From Micromonospora sp. R77 (GTDB taxonomy: Bacteria; Actinomycetota; Actinomycetes; Mycobacteriales; Micromonosporaceae), in NCBI RefSeq assembly GCF_022747945.1, contig NZ_JALDST010000001.1, forward strand, positions 4,340,001 through 4,404,000: 64,000 bases of DNA. The letters run 5' to 3'. This document shows positions 1-8,276 of the stretch, piece by piece. The notes beneath the pieces were generated by a model. That model searched no databases, was not told where the DNA came from, and worked only from the letters and a program-made list of their open reading frames with translations. Each line of letters opens with the position of its first letter. Position 1 is the first letter of the stretch. Made by a program: the position numbers and the translations under genes.

Positions 1-768
1 GACACCTTCCTGGCGGCCGAGGACGACCGCACGGTGCGTCAGATCGCCGAGCAGCGGCAGGCACGGCGGCGGGCGGCGTCCTTCGCCAACTCCCGCGGCC
101 GGGCGACCCTCGAGACGCTCATGGAGCAGCTCAAGGAGGGCGAGAAGACCTCGCTCAACCTGGTGCTCAAGGGCGACGTCTCCGGTTCCGTGGAGGCGCT
201 CGAGGACGCGCTGTTCAACCTGGACATCCCGGAGGAGGTCCAGCTGCGGATCATCCACCGGGGCGTGGGTGCGATCACCGAGAGCGACGTCATGCTCGCG
301 AGCGCCTCGTCCGAGGCGGTCACGATCATCGGCTTCAACGTGCGGGCCGCCAACAAGGTCCGCGAGATCGCCGACCGCGAGGGCGTGGAGATCCGGTACT
401 ACACCGTGATCTACCAGGCCATCGAGGAGATCGACGCCGCGCTCAAGGGGCTGCTCAAGCCGGAGTACGAGGAGGTCGAGCTGGGCTCCGCGGAGATCCG
501 CGACGTGTTCCGCTCGTCCAAGGTCGGCAACATCTCCGGCTGTATCGTCCGGTCCGGCATCATCCGCCGCAACGCCAAGGCGCGGCTGCTGCGGGACGGG
601 TCGGTCGTGGCGGACAACCTCACGATCAGCTCCCTCAAGCGGTTCAAGGACGACGCGACGGAGGTCCGCGAGGGCTTCGAGTGTGGTCTGACGCTGGGCG
701 GTTACAACAACGTCCAGGTCGGCGACATCATCGAGACCTTCGAGATGCGGGAGAAGCCGCGCGCCTGA
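1..768 (+). CDS. infB: Translation initiation factor IF-2, C-terminal part
   Basis: The reading frame is open from the first base of the window, so the start lies upstream and only the last 255 residues are present. IF-2 is the GTPase that brings initiator fMet-tRNA to the 30S subunit. What remains is the region after the GTPase: the IF-2 domain that opens with [15 protein letters not shown], and the C-terminal beta-barrel (around [19 protein letters not shown], then [18 protein letters not shown]) that binds the formylmethionyl end of the tRNA. The G domain itself is outside the window. Order infB-ylxP-rbfA is the standard actinobacterial arrangement, which supports the call. A strong hairpin follows the stop codon by 16 bases. 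Confidence 0.97.
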   Translation, partial: DTFLAAEDDRTVRQIAEQRQARRRAASFANSRGRATLETLMEQLKEGEKTSLNLVLKGDVSGSVEALEDALFNLDIPEEVQLRIIHRGVGAITESDVMLASASSEAVTIIGFNVRAANKVREIADREGVEIRYYTVIYQAIEEIDAALKGLLKPEYEEVELGSAEIRDVFRSSKVGNISGCIVRSGIIRRNAKARLLRDGSVVADNLTISSLKRFKDDATEVREGFECGLTLGGYNNVQVGDIIETFEMREKPRA

Positions 769-784
769 TCCGGTGCTGACACAG

Positions 785-826
785 TGATCAAGGGGTTTAC
801 GCCGTCCGGCGTAAACCCCTTGATCA
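785..826. terminator. Perfect 19-bp inverted repeat after infB
   Basis: Arms TGATCAAGGGGTTTACGCC (785-803) and its exact complement (808-826) flank the 4-base loop GTCC. It lies between the infB stop and ylxP, so it should at least attenuate transcription or protect the infB 3' end. The outer bases TTGATCA/TGATCAA are shared with the intergenic hairpin at 58500-58560, suggesting a dispersed family. No U-tract follows, which is normal for high-GC actinobacterial terminators. Confidence 0.8.
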
Positions 827-844
827 TGTCAGGGGGTGACCGTA

Positions 845-1150
845 ATGTCCGGGGCGATGTTCACGGGAACCGCGGTCTTCGACCTGCTGCTGCCGGGTGA
901 CTCCCGGTCGCTCAAGACCAAGAGATCATATGTACGGCCCATCGTGGCGGCGCTGCGCCGCTTCGAGGTGTCGGCCGCCGAGGTGGGTGCGCTCGACCTG
1001 CACGGTCGGGCCGAGATCGGGGTGGCCGTGGTGGCCGCCGAGGCGGCGCACGTCCGCGAGGTGCTGGACTCGTGCGAGCGGCTGGTGGCCGGCCGCCCCG
1101 AGGTCGAGTTGCTGTCGGTCCGCCGCCGACTGCACGGCACGGACGACTGA
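845..1150 (+). CDS. ylxP: YlxP / DUF503 family protein
   Basis: A 101-residue protein of the DUF503 (YlxP) family, small alpha/beta proteins almost always encoded between infB and rbfA in Gram-positive bacteria and linked by position to ribosome assembly; the biochemical role is not settled. Recognisable family features are FDLLLPGDSRSLKTKRS near the N-terminus, the EVGALDLHGRAEIGVAVV strand and ELLSVRRRL at the end. I chose ATG 845 because AGGGGG (831-836) lies eight bases upstream; GTG 836 would put the start on the Shine-Dalgarno, and ATG 857 is also possible since homologues usually begin near MFTG. About 230 bases without a gene follow before rbfA. Confidence 0.88.
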   Translation: MSGAMFTGTAVFDLLLPGDSRSLKTKRSYVRPIVAALRRFEVSAAEVGALDLHGRAEIGVAVVAAEAAHVREVLDSCERLVAGRPEVELLSVRRRLHGTDD

Positions 1151-1378
1151 CCCCCGGCCGTGCCGCTCACCGGAGGGACCGGTGCGCCGGGCGTGTCCCG
1201 CGCGGACCGCCGGCCGGGCGGGGCGGAGTCGGTGGGTCGGCGGGCGTGTCCTGCGCCACCGGCGGCGACGCGCGGCGGAAACCGCCGCACGGGTAGTGTT
1301 CGAGATGTTGGGCGGTCGGACCCGGCGCCCCGCGCCCCGGGTTCCGGCCGGGAGCAGGAAGCCCTGGAGGTGGGGGAC

Positions 1379-1867
1379 ATGTCGGATCCGGCCAAGGTAC
1401 GCCGGCACGCGGAGCGCATCCGCGAACTGGTCGCGTCGGTGGTGCGGAGCCAGATCAAGGACCCCCGGCTCGGGATGATCACCATCACCGATGCCCGGAT
1501 CACCGCCGACCTGCGCGACGCCACGGTGTTCTACACCGTGCTCGGTGACGCGGCGGCCCAGTCCAGCACCGCCGCCGCGCTGGAGAGCGCCAAGGGGCTG
1601 CTGCGCAGCACCGTCGGCAAGGCGCTCGGGCTGCGGCACTCGCCGACCCTGACCTTCGTCCTCGACGACGTGCAGGACCAGGTCAAGCACATCGACGACC
1701 TGCTGACGGCGGCCCGTAACGCCGACGCCGAGGTGCAGCGCCTCGCCGCCCAGGCGAAGTACGCGGGCGAGGCCCAGCCGTACCGGCTGGACGAGGACGA
1801 CGACGCCGAGGTCGACGCGGCGGAGACCGCGGACGCGGTGGAGCCACGCGGCGGCGACCAGCGGTGA
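1379..1867 (+). CDS. rbfA: 30S ribosome-binding factor RbfA
   Basis: RbfA, 162 residues, is a KH-fold protein that binds the immature 30S subunit near helix 1/44 of 16S rRNA and assists 17S to 16S maturation and cold adaptation. The start MSDPAKVRRHAERIRELVAS and the following KDPRLGMITITDARITADLRDATVFYTV are characteristic; an acidic, Asp/Glu-rich tail follows residue 135. ATG 1379 has the Shine-Dalgarno GGAGGTGGGGG immediately upstream; the frame is open further 5' but that part has no RbfA similarity. The stop overlaps the GTG of nrnA (GTGA), so the two are translationally coupled. Confidence 0.96.
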   Translation: MSDPAKVRRHAERIRELVASVVRSQIKDPRLGMITITDARITADLRDATVFYTVLGDAAAQSSTAAALESAKGLLRSTVGKALGLRHSPTLTFVLDDVQDQVKHIDDLLTAARNADAEVQRLAAQAKYAGEAQPYRLDEDDDAEVDAAETADAVEPRGGDQR

Positions 1868-2892
1868 CCGAGCCGGCCGCCGGGGCGCCCACCGGCGAGG
1901 AGTGGGCCGCCGCGGTCGCCGCGGTACGCGGACTGCCCGCCGACGCGCGGGTGCTGCTGATCTGCCACGTCAACCCGGACGGGGACGCGCTGGGCAGCAT
2001 GCTCGGCTTCGGGCTGGGACTGCGCCGGCTGGGCGTACGGCACCTGCAGGCGACCTTCCCCGGGCCGCCGGAGGTGCCGGAGCCGTTCCGCTGGCTGCCC
2101 GGACTCGACCTGCTGGTGCCGCAGGACGAGGCGTACCCCGATCCGGAGCTGGTGATCTGCTTCGACGCGGCGAGCGAGTCCCGGCTGGGTGACCTGGTCG
2201 ACCGGCTGGACTCGGCCGGCACGGCGCTGGTGCTGGACCACCACGCCTCGAACACCCGCTTCGGTGGCCTGCACCTGGTCGACCCGCACGCCGCGGCGAC
2301 CTCGGTGGTCGTCCTGGGGCTGCTCGACCGGCTCGGGGTGTCGCTGGACGCCGACATCGCGGCCTGCCTCTACGTGGCGTTGAGCACGGACACCGGCTCG
2401 TTCCGGTTCGAGGCGACCACGCCGGCGGTGCACGAGCTGGCGGCCCGGCTGCTGGCCACCGGGATCCGACCGGGGGACATCTCCCGGCGGATCTTCGACA
2501 CCCGCCCGTTCGGGGCGGTACGACTCTTCGGCGAGGTGCTGGGCCGGGCCCGCCTGGAGCCGGCGGCGGCGGCCGGCCGGGGCCTGGTGTGGACGTACGC
2601 CACCCTGGACGACCTGGCCCGGCACGAGCAGCCGCCGTACGTGCTGGAAGCCCTGATCGACTCCGTACGCTGCACCGCCGAGGCGGACGTGAGCCTGGTG
2701 GTCAAGCAGGTCACGCCCGGCGAGTGGGCGGTCTCGATGCGCAGCAAGGGCGCGGTGGACGTGAGCCGGGTGGCGGTGGCCCTGGGCGGTGGCGGGCACC
2801 GCTTCGCGGCCGGCTTCACCGGGCGGGGCACCGCCGACGAGGTGGTGGACCGGATCCGCGCCGAGCTGGCCGGGGCGCTGCTGCCGGGCTGA
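1864..2892 (+). CDS. nrnA: DHH-family oligoribonuclease / pAp phosphatase (NrnA-like)
   Basis: A 342-residue DHH/DHHA1 phosphoesterase of the NrnA type. These enzymes degrade 2-5 nt RNA fragments (nanoRNA) and dephosphorylate 3'-phosphoadenosine 5'-phosphate, using two Mn ions. Metal ligands are visible: H35, D39 and D41 in CHVNPDGDALGS, D101 in CFDAAS, and the family motif D125-H126-H127 (LDHHASNTRFG). The C-terminal DHHA1 substrate-binding domain ends with GGGGHRFAAGF. The GTG start overlaps the rbfA stop by four bases. Actinobacteria lack Orn homologues in some lineages but often have both; which activity dominates here cannot be read from sequence. Confidence 0.93.
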   Translation: MTEPAAGAPTGEEWAAAVAAVRGLPADARVLLICHVNPDGDALGSMLGFGLGLRRLGVRHLQATFPGPPEVPEPFRWLPGLDLLVPQDEAYPDPELVICFDAASESRLGDLVDRLDSAGTALVLDHHASNTRFGGLHLVDPHAAATSVVVLGLLDRLGVSLDADIAACLYVALSTDTGSFRFEATTPAVHELAARLLATGIRPGDISRRIFDTRPFGAVRLFGEVLGRARLEPAAAAGRGLVWTYATLDDLARHEQPPYVLEALIDSVRCTAEADVSLVVKQVTPGEWAVSMRSKGAVDVSRVAVALGGGGHRFAAGFTGRGTADEVVDRIRAELAGALLPG

Positions 2893-2901
2893 GGCCGGGT
2901 G

Positions 2902-2929
2902 CAGCCGGCCGGGCTCTGCCGGCCGGCTG
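2902..2929 (+). terminator. Hairpin after nrnA
   Basis: CAGCCGGCCGG (2902-2912) pairs perfectly with CCGGCCGGCTG (2919-2929) across a six-base loop, ten bases after the nrnA stop. Probable terminator of the infB-ylxP-rbfA-nrnA transcript. Confidence 0.6.
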
Positions 2930-2995
2930 AGACCGGGATCGACTCCGGGGCGTGCCGGACTTCCCGCGCTCCGTGACGGTGCGGACAATCGGGTG

Positions 2996-3403
2996 ATGGA
3001 GCATCCCCGTGACCACGCCGCCGAGGCGCCGCGCGGGTGGGACCGGCGGGCCGTCTCCGTGCCGGTGCTGCTCTGCCTCTCGCTGGTCGGTGGGCAGCTG
3101 CCGTCCTTCTCCACGGGTGCGAACCTGTGGACCGTCGGCACCGGGGCGCTGCTGCTCTGTCTCGGGCTGAGCCGTCGCGTACCGCGCCGTCCCGGCCCGC
3201 GCCGGCTGCCGCCCGGGGCGCTCTGGTGGTTGCTGCCGATCACCGTCTTCCTCGGGTTCGAGGCGGTGACCTTCGCGTTCGAGCGGGGGCAGGACTTCCC
3301 GACCTTCTCCCGGCTGGCCGATCCGCTGCTGGAGGCCCGCCTGTTCCGGTCCGCCGCGTGGTTCGCCTGGCTGGCGGGGTTCTGGGCGCTGGTGCGGCGA
3401 TGA
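2996..3403 (+). CDS. Small membrane protein of unknown function
   Basis: A 135-residue protein that I do not recognise. After a charged N-terminus (MEHPRDHAAEAPRGWDRR) there are about four hydrophobic segments, centred near residues 28, 48, 78 and 125, so it is a polytopic membrane protein. It stops inside the start of the next gene (ATGATG over TGA), which suggests the pair is co-translated and may act together. GACAAT at 2984-2989 lies six bases before ATG 2996, fitting a leaderless promoter; GTG 2993 is the alternative start. Related pairs seem lineage-specific, so no function is proposed. Confidence 0.7.
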   Translation: MEHPRDHAAEAPRGWDRRAVSVPVLLCLSLVGGQLPSFSTGANLWTVGTGALLLCLGLSRRVPRRPGPRRLPPGALWWLLPITVFLGFEAVTFAFERGQDFPTFSRLADPLLEARLFRSAAWFAWLAGFWALVRR

Positions 3404-3612
3404 TGCGCGCGCTGGCGATCGGCGGGTTCCTGACCGCGCTGCTGCTCTTCGCCGCCGTCGGGTGGGCCGCCCGGCGGGACGGCGCCCGTATACCGCCGCT
3501 CGGTGACGTCTGCGCCGTCCTGATGCGCGCCGAGATCGGTCCCGTGCCGGTGGGGCGGATCGTGCTGCTCGGGTTCTGGTGGTGGCTCGGCTGGCACTTC
3601 CTGGCCCGCTGA
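3400..3612 (+). CDS. Short membrane protein, DUF6186-like
   Basis: A 70-residue protein with an N-terminal hydrophobic helix (IGGFLTALLLFAAVGWAA), a basic loop with RIPPLGDV, and a second helix ending in GFWWWLGWHFLAR. The pattern of R-I-P-x-x-G-D-V followed by a terminal W-W-L-G-W-H-F motif recalls a small uncharacterised actinobacterial family (DUF6186 as I remember it); this assignment is tentative. It overlaps the preceding membrane protein by four bases and has no Shine-Dalgarno of its own, so it depends on coupled translation. Confidence 0.65.
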   Translation: MMRALAIGGFLTALLLFAAVGWAARRDGARIPPLGDVCAVLMRAEIGPVPVGRIVLLGFWWWLGWHFLAR

Positions 3613-3616
3613 CCGT

Positions 3617-3646
3617 GCTGTCCAGATGGCGGGAAACGTGGACAGC
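3617..3646 (+). terminator. Hairpin after the two membrane-protein genes
   Basis: GCTGTCCA (3617-3624) pairs with TGGACAGC (3639-3646) across 14 bases, directly after the stop at 3612. Likely 3' end of the two-gene unit. Confidence 0.5.
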
Positions 3647-3653
3647 ATGTGGA

Positions 3654-3669
3654 AAGTAAACGTTAACTT
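3654..3669. promoter_or_regulatory. AAGT-N8-ACTT palindrome, possible operator
   Basis: AAGTAAACGTTAACTT is a 16-base palindrome with one mismatched pair, unusually AT-rich for this DNA. It sits 195 bases before a 31-codon ORF. A related GTTAAGT-CTT-ACTTAAC palindrome lies before the unknown gene at 58076. Binding factor unknown. Confidence 0.35.
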
Positions 3670-3863
3670 GGGTGCAGGGCCGGTGCTTCGGCGCAGGTCC
3701 TGGGCGGTGGCGCACCACCCCGCGCCGCCTCCCTCCAGGGTCGATCGACCCGGGCTCACGCCGCCAGGCGGGCCGCTCCGGCAACCCCGGACCGCTCCCC
3801 GGCGTTCAGCACGACCGCCCGTAGGGCCACCGTGCGGTGGTCCCACCCTGGAAGGGAACTCTC
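3670..3863 (+). other. 194-base non-coding leader with hairpin potential
   Basis: No coding frame is convincing here. Several arms can pair locally, for example GGGTCGATCGACCC (3738-3751 region) and CCACCGTGCGGTGG just before the Shine-Dalgarno of the next ORF. The stretch could be a long 5' UTR, a cis-regulatory RNA or an sRNA. I compared it by eye with cobalamin, TPP, guanidine and c-di-AMP riboswitch signatures and found none of their conserved boxes. Confidence 0.3.
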
Positions 3864-3959
3864 ATGGCGACCAAGACCAAGACCGAGACCAAGGCCTCCG
3901 ACGAGGCGCGCGAGCAGATGCGCCGCGCGCTGCAGACCTCGATGGACACCCGTCAGTGA
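3864..3959 (+). CDS. Possible 31-residue peptide
   Basis: ATG 3864 opens a 31-codon frame, MATKTKTETKASDEAREQ followed by MRRALQTSMDTRQ, with GAAGGGA (3851-3857) seven bases upstream, a good Shine-Dalgarno. The peptide is charged, rich in Lys, Thr and Glu at the N-terminus and likely helical from about residue 12; there is no signal peptide, membrane helix or Cys/Gly-rich core. It follows a long leader and stands alone between hairpin 3617-3646 and the convergent aquaporin gene. It may be a genuine small protein or an untranslated chance frame; the Shine-Dalgarno and codon third-position GC favour translation. Confidence 0.45.
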   Translation: MATKTKTETKASDEAREQMRRALQTSMDTRQ

Positions 3960-4087
3960 CGCACCCGGCCCGGCGGTGATGCTGCCGCTCCGCCGCCAGC
4001 ATCACCGCCCGACCGCGTCGCCGCCCACCCCGGCCGGGTGCGGGCCGGCGACCACCCACCCGGCAGCCCGCCGTCCGGACCACGGGT

Positions 4088-4852
4088 TCAGCGCCACCGG
4101 CGCCCGCGGCGCCCGGCACTGCCCTGCGCGACGCGCCGGCTGACCGGCCCGCCGCCGGGTCCGCGTAACAGCAGCGCGATCCCGACCGCCACGGGCACCG
4201 CCAGCAGCGGGCCGAGCAGGTACGCCCACCAGCCCCGGGGCTGCCCGTACACCAGGGCGGGGCCGAGCGAGCGGAACACGTTCATTGACGCGCCGGTGAG
4301 CGGGGACGCCCAGAGGCCGGCGAGAGCCAGATAGCCGCCGACCGCGACGGCGGCGAGCGGTCCCACGCTCTGCGCGCCGGAGGCGGTGCCCAGGATGGTG
4401 CTCAGCAGGCCGACGGTGAGCACCAGCTCCCAGACCAGGGCGAGCGGCGTGCCGACGGTCGGGCCGGGAACGGTCAGGCCGGCGGTCCCGTGCCCGCCGA
4501 GCAGCCCGGCGAGCAGTCCGGCCGCCGCGACCGCCCCGACGAACTGCGCGGCGAGATAGCCCGGCACGCGCCGCCACGGGAAGTCCGCCCGCAGGGCGAA
4601 GGCGAGCGTCACCGAGGGGTTCAGGTGGGCGCCGGAGACCGCCCCCATGAACAGGATGATCGACGACACCATCAGCCCGGGGGCGACCACCGCGGCGGTC
4701 CGGCTGACCGGTTCACCGCCGACGCGCTGGTTCACCACGCCCGGGCCGACCGACACCAGCACCAGCAGGAAGGTGCCGAGCAGTTCGCCGAAGAGCCGGC
4801 GCCACCAGATCGGGTCGGCGCCGTCGAGGAGCGGGTCGCCGTTGACCGCCAT
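4088..4852 (-). CDS. Aquaporin / MIP-family channel with altered NPA boxes
   Basis: A 254-residue major intrinsic protein, a six-helix membrane channel for water or small solutes such as glycerol. LFGELLGTFLLVLVSVGPGVV is the typical first helix, SGAHLNPSVTLAFA the first half-helix and LTGASMNVFRSLGPALVYG the second. In the canonical family both half-helices carry Asn-Pro-Ala; here they read N78-P79-S80 and N191-V192-F193, so the second box keeps Asn but loses the Pro that caps the helix. The Asn residues that face the pore and the following Arg (R194) are retained. The C-terminus is Arg/Gly-rich. Translation from ATG 4852 gives the usual family length. It is transcribed divergently from the MATE gene. 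Confidence 0.85.
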   Translation of the reverse strand: MAVNGDPLLDGADPIWWRRLFGELLGTFLLVLVSVGPGVVNQRVGGEPVSRTAAVVAPGLMVSSIILFMGAVSGAHLNPSVTLAFALRADFPWRRVPGYLAAQFVGAVAAAGLLAGLLGGHGTAGLTVPGPTVGTPLALVWELVLTVGLLSTILGTASGAQSVGPLAAVAVGGYLALAGLWASPLTGASMNVFRSLGPALVYGQPRGWWAYLLGPLLAVPVAVGIALLLRGPGGGPVSRRVAQGSAGRRGRRWR

Positions 4853-4966
4853 GACGTCACGGTACGGCGCTCGGTGGCCCCGCCGGCCCGGGTCGGGGGA
4901 ACCGCCCGGAGGTAAGTGACGCGCGGGGTTGTGTCCCTTACCGGGGTCGTGCCAGGATCGGCGGCG

Positions 4967-6294
4967 ATGAGTCAGACCGCCCGCACCCCGCCCGCGTCCA
5001 CCGTCGCCTCGCCGCGGCGGATCGCCGGGCTCGCCCTGCCGGCGCTGGTCGTGCTCGCCGCCGAACCGCTCTACGTCCTGGTCGACACCGCCGTCGTCGG
5101 GCACCTGGGCCGGGTCCCGCTCGCCGCGCTGGCCGTCGGCGGCACGGTGATGACGCTGACCGCCTGGCTCGGCACCGTCGTCGCGTACGGCACCACGGGG
5201 CGGTCGGCTCGGCGGTTCGGGTCGAGCGACCGGGCCGCGGCGGTGGCCGAGGGCGTCCAGGCGTCCTGGCTCGCCCTGGCGGTCGGCGTGCTGGTGGCGG
5301 TCGGCATGCAGCTCGGCGGCGGGGCGCTGGCGCGTACCCTCGTCGGCGCGAGCGGCGCGTGGCCGACGCCGCCGCGCAGTGGCTGCGGATCGCGGCGCTC
5401 GGCGCCCCTGGCCTGCTGCCGCCGCCGCCGGCAACGGCCGGCTGCGCGGCATCCAGGACACCCGGCGCCCGCTGCTGTTCGTGCTCGCCCCCAACCTGCT
5501 CTCCGCGCTGCTCTGCCCGCTGCTGGTCTATCCCGCCGGGCTCGGCCTGGTCGGCTCGGCCGTGGCGAACGCGGTCGCGCAGGCCCTCTCCGGCGGCCTC
5601 TTCGCGGCGGCGCTGGTGCGCGAGCGGGTCCCGCTGCGGCCCCGGCCCCGACTGATCCGCCAGCAGCTCGTGCTCAGCCGGGACCTGCTGATCCGCGGGG
5701 TCGCCTTCCAGGCGAGTTTCCTCTCCGCCACCGCGGTCGCCGCCCGGTTCGGGGCCGCCGCCGTGGGCGCCCACCAGATCGCCCTGCAACTCTGGTTCTT
5801 CACCGCCCTGGTGCTGGACGCCCTGGCCATCGCCGCCCAGTCGCTGGTGGGCGCGGCGCTCGCGCTGGCGACGCCGCCGGCGCCGCGCGCTCGCCCGCCG
5901 GCTCGCGCTGGTCGGCGGCGTCTGCGGGGTGGCGTTCGCGGTGCTGATCGCCGCCGGGGCCGGCGTCGTCCCCGGCTGGTTCAGCGCCGATCCCCAGGTA
6001 CGCGAGCAGGCGATGGTGGCCTGGCCGTGGTTCGTGGCGTTGCAGCCGATCGGCGGGGTCGTCTTCGCCCTCGACGGGGTGCTGATCGGCGCGGGCGACG
6101 TCCGCTACCTGCGCAACCTGACCATCGTGGCGGCGCTCGGCGGGTTCCTCCCGGCGATCTGGCTCGCCCACGGGCTCGACCTCGGGCTGGGTGGCATCTG
6201 GGCCGGGCTGCTGCTCTTCGTGGTGCTGCGGCTGGCCGCCCTGCTGCTGCGCCTGCGCTCCGGCGGCTGGGCGGTGGTCGGCGCGGTCCGCTGA
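4967..6294 (+). pseudogene. MATE-family multidrug/Na+ antiporter, frame-disrupted
   Basis: The parts together encode a DinF/NorM-like MATE efflux transporter of about 440 residues. ATG 4967 starts SPRRIAGLALPALVVLAAEP and VLVDTAVVGHLG; the frame is lost near 5357 (GGCGCGTGGCC where GGCGACGTGGCC would keep frame), moves to the frame reading ADAAAQWLRIAALGAPGLL, changes again in the CCGCCGCCGCCGG run near 5420 to read GNGRLRGIQDTRRPLLFVL, and changes at least once more between 5865 and 5900 before GVCGVAFAVLIAAGAG and the true C-terminus. All changes look like single missing bases in GC-rich runs, so sequencing error is a real alternative to decay. CAGGAT at 4953-4958 could be a leaderless -10. 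Confidence 0.8.
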
Positions 6295-6351
6295 GCGGCC
6301 GACCGGGGTCCCCTCCGGGCCGGTGACCCGTTTCTGGCAGGCTTGGCGGTC

Positions 6352-7236
6352 GTGAGCACAGACGGCCTGATCGTGGTGGACAAGCCCGCCTGCATGACGT
6401 CGCACGACGTGGTGGCGCGGATCCGGCGGTTGGCGCGTACCCGGCGGGTGGGGCACGGTGGCACGCTCGACCCGATGGCCACCGGGGTGCTGGTGATCGG
6501 GGTGGGCCGGGCGACCCGGCTGCTCACCTACGTGATCGGCGCCGGCAAGAGCTACCTCGCGACGATCCGGCTCGGGCAGGCCACCGTCACCGACGACGCC
6601 GAGGGCGACGTGATCGCCACCACCCCGGCCGGCGCGGTGACCGACGAGGCGGTGCACGCCGCGCTCGCCGCGCTGACCGGTGAGATCGACCAGGTGCCCA
6701 GCGCGGTCAGCGCGATCAAAGTCAACGGGGAGCGGGCGTACAAGCGGGTCCGCGAGGGGGAGACCGTCGAGCTGCCGGCCCGCCGTGTCACCATCTCCCG
6801 CCTCGACGTCCTCGCGATCCGCCGGGACGGCCCCGACGTGGTGGACGTGGACGTGGACGTGACCTGCTCGTCCGGGACGTACATCCGGGCGATCGCGCGC
6901 GACGCGGGCCTGGCCCTCGGGGTCGGTGGCCACCTGACCGCGCTGCGCCGGACCGCCGTCGGCGGGTTCGCCCTGGCCGAGGCGGCCACCCTCGACGAGC
7001 TGGAACAACGCGCGCCCGAGGTGGTCAACCTGCCGCTGGACGCCGCCGCCGACCGGTTCTTCCCGCGCCGGGACGCCACGCCGGACGAGGCGAAGGTGCT
7101 CTCCCACGGCGGGCCGCTGGACCCGGCCGGCATCACCGGGCCGTACGCCGTCTTCGGTCCGGACGGCGGCCTGATCGCTATCGTCAGCGAGCGGGACGGT
7201 CGGGCCCGCGCGGAGATCGTGCTCGCCCCCGCCTGA
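6352..7236 (+). CDS. truB: tRNA pseudouridine(55) synthase TruB
   Basis: TruB isomerises uridine 55 in the T-loop of tRNAs. The motif HGGTLDPMATGVLVIGVG contains the catalytic Asp (D40 counted from GTG 6352); other family motifs are VVDKPACMTSHDVV at the N-terminus, VPSAVSAIKVNGERAY and SSGTYIRAIARDAGLALGVG. The C-terminal PUA-like part is present, giving 294 residues. GTG 6352 was preferred over the upstream TTG 6343 because homologues begin right before DGLIVVDKP and CAGGCT (6338-6343) sits where a leaderless -10 should. ribF follows 45 bases later. Confidence 0.96.
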   Translation: MSTDGLIVVDKPACMTSHDVVARIRRLARTRRVGHGGTLDPMATGVLVIGVGRATRLLTYVIGAGKSYLATIRLGQATVTDDAEGDVIATTPAGAVTDEAVHAALAALTGEIDQVPSAVSAIKVNGERAYKRVREGETVELPARRVTISRLDVLAIRRDGPDVVDVDVDVTCSSGTYIRAIARDAGLALGVGGHLTALRRTAVGGFALAEAATLDELEQRAPEVVNLPLDAAADRFFPRRDATPDEAKVLSHGGPLDPAGITGPYAVFGPDGGLIAIVSERDGRARAEIVLAPA

Positions 7237-7281
7237 CGGCGGGGCTCGGACGGACCGGCGGGACAGCAGGGGAGGAGCGGC

Positions 7282-8211
7282 ATGCAGCGGTGGCGGGGGT
7301 ACGAGGCGGCACCCGGTGGCTGGGGGCGCTCGGTGGTCACCATCGGCGTCTTCGACGGCGTGCACAAGGGGCACCAGGCCACCATCGGCCACACCGTGGC
7401 GCGCGCCCGTGAGCTGGGGGTCCGGTCGGTGGTGGTGACCTTCGACCCGCACCCGGCCGAGGTGGTCCGCCCCGGCTCGCACCCCGCCGTGCTCACCGAG
7501 CCGGCCCGCAAGGCGGAGCTGATCGAGGCGCTCGGCGTGGATGTGCTCTGCGTGGTGCCGTTCACCCCGGAGTTCTCCCGGCTGACCGCCGAGGAGTTCG
7601 TGCACGACATCCTGGTCGCGCACCTGCACGCCGCGCTGGTGGTGGTGGGCGACAACTTCCGCTTCGGGCACCGGGCGGCGGGCGACGTGGCGCTGCTGGA
7701 GCGGCTCGGCCGCACCTTCGGCTTCGGGGTGGAGGACGCCCCGCTGGTCGCCGAGGCCGGCACCGTCTTCTCCTCCACCTACATCCGGTCCTGCGTCGAC
7801 GCCGGCGACGTGACGGCGGCGACCGCCGCGCTGGGCCGCCCGCACCGGGTCGAGGGGGTGGTGGTCCGCGGCGACCAGCGCGGGCGGGAGCTGGGCTTTC
7901 CCACCGCCAACCTGCTCACCCACCGGTACGCGGCGGTCCCCGCCGACGGCGTGTACGCCGCCCGGCTGGTGCGCCGGGGACACCGGGAACCGCTGGCCGC
8001 GGCTGTGTCGATCGGCACCAACCCGACCTTCTCCGGCCGGGAGCGGCGGGTGGAGGCGTACGCGCTGGACTTCACCGGTGACCTGTACGGCGAACGGCTG
8101 GCCCTGGACTTCGTCGCGCACCTGCGGGAGCAGATCCGGTACGACGCGATCGAGCCGCTGGTCGCCCAGATCGCCGAGGACGTCGAGCGGACCCGGCGGG
8201 CGGTCGGCTGA
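7282..8211 (+). CDS. ribF: Bifunctional riboflavin kinase / FAD synthetase
   Basis: RibF, 309 residues, makes FMN from riboflavin and then FAD. The N-terminal FMN adenylyltransferase domain shows TIGVFDGVHKGHQATI (nucleotidyltransferase HxGH-like motif) and VGDNFRFGHRAAGD; the C-terminal flavokinase domain shows ELGFPTANL, GVYAARL and the SIGTNPTF motif. ATG 7282 has GGAGGAG five bases upstream. Its place downstream of truB and upstream of rpsO is conserved in actinobacteria. Confidence 0.96.
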   Translation: MQRWRGYEAAPGGWGRSVVTIGVFDGVHKGHQATIGHTVARARELGVRSVVVTFDPHPAEVVRPGSHPAVLTEPARKAELIEALGVDVLCVVPFTPEFSRLTAEEFVHDILVAHLHAALVVVGDNFRFGHRAAGDVALLERLGRTFGFGVEDAPLVAEAGTVFSSTYIRSCVDAGDVTAATAALGRPHRVEGVVVRGDQRGRELGFPTANLLTHRYAAVPADGVYAARLVRRGHREPLAAAVSIGTNPTFSGRERRVEAYALDFTGDLYGERLALDFVAHLREQIRYDAIEPLVAQIAEDVERTRRAVG

Positions 8212-8276
8212 CCGGGGCCGACGCGGCGCCGGACCCGGCTCGCGGCCCTTCACCGGGCGCCACCGGCGTGGGCTGG

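Noticed and set aside
1531..3846. Open frames of several hundred codons on the minus strand opposite rbfA and nrnA
   Set aside because: High GC gives long antisense frames; composition is Arg/Gly/Pro/Ala-rich with no family motif, and the plus strand carries clear genes.
3670..3863. Cobalamin, TPP or c-di-AMP riboswitch in the leader before the 31-codon ORF
   Set aside because: The conserved boxes of these classes are absent by eye.
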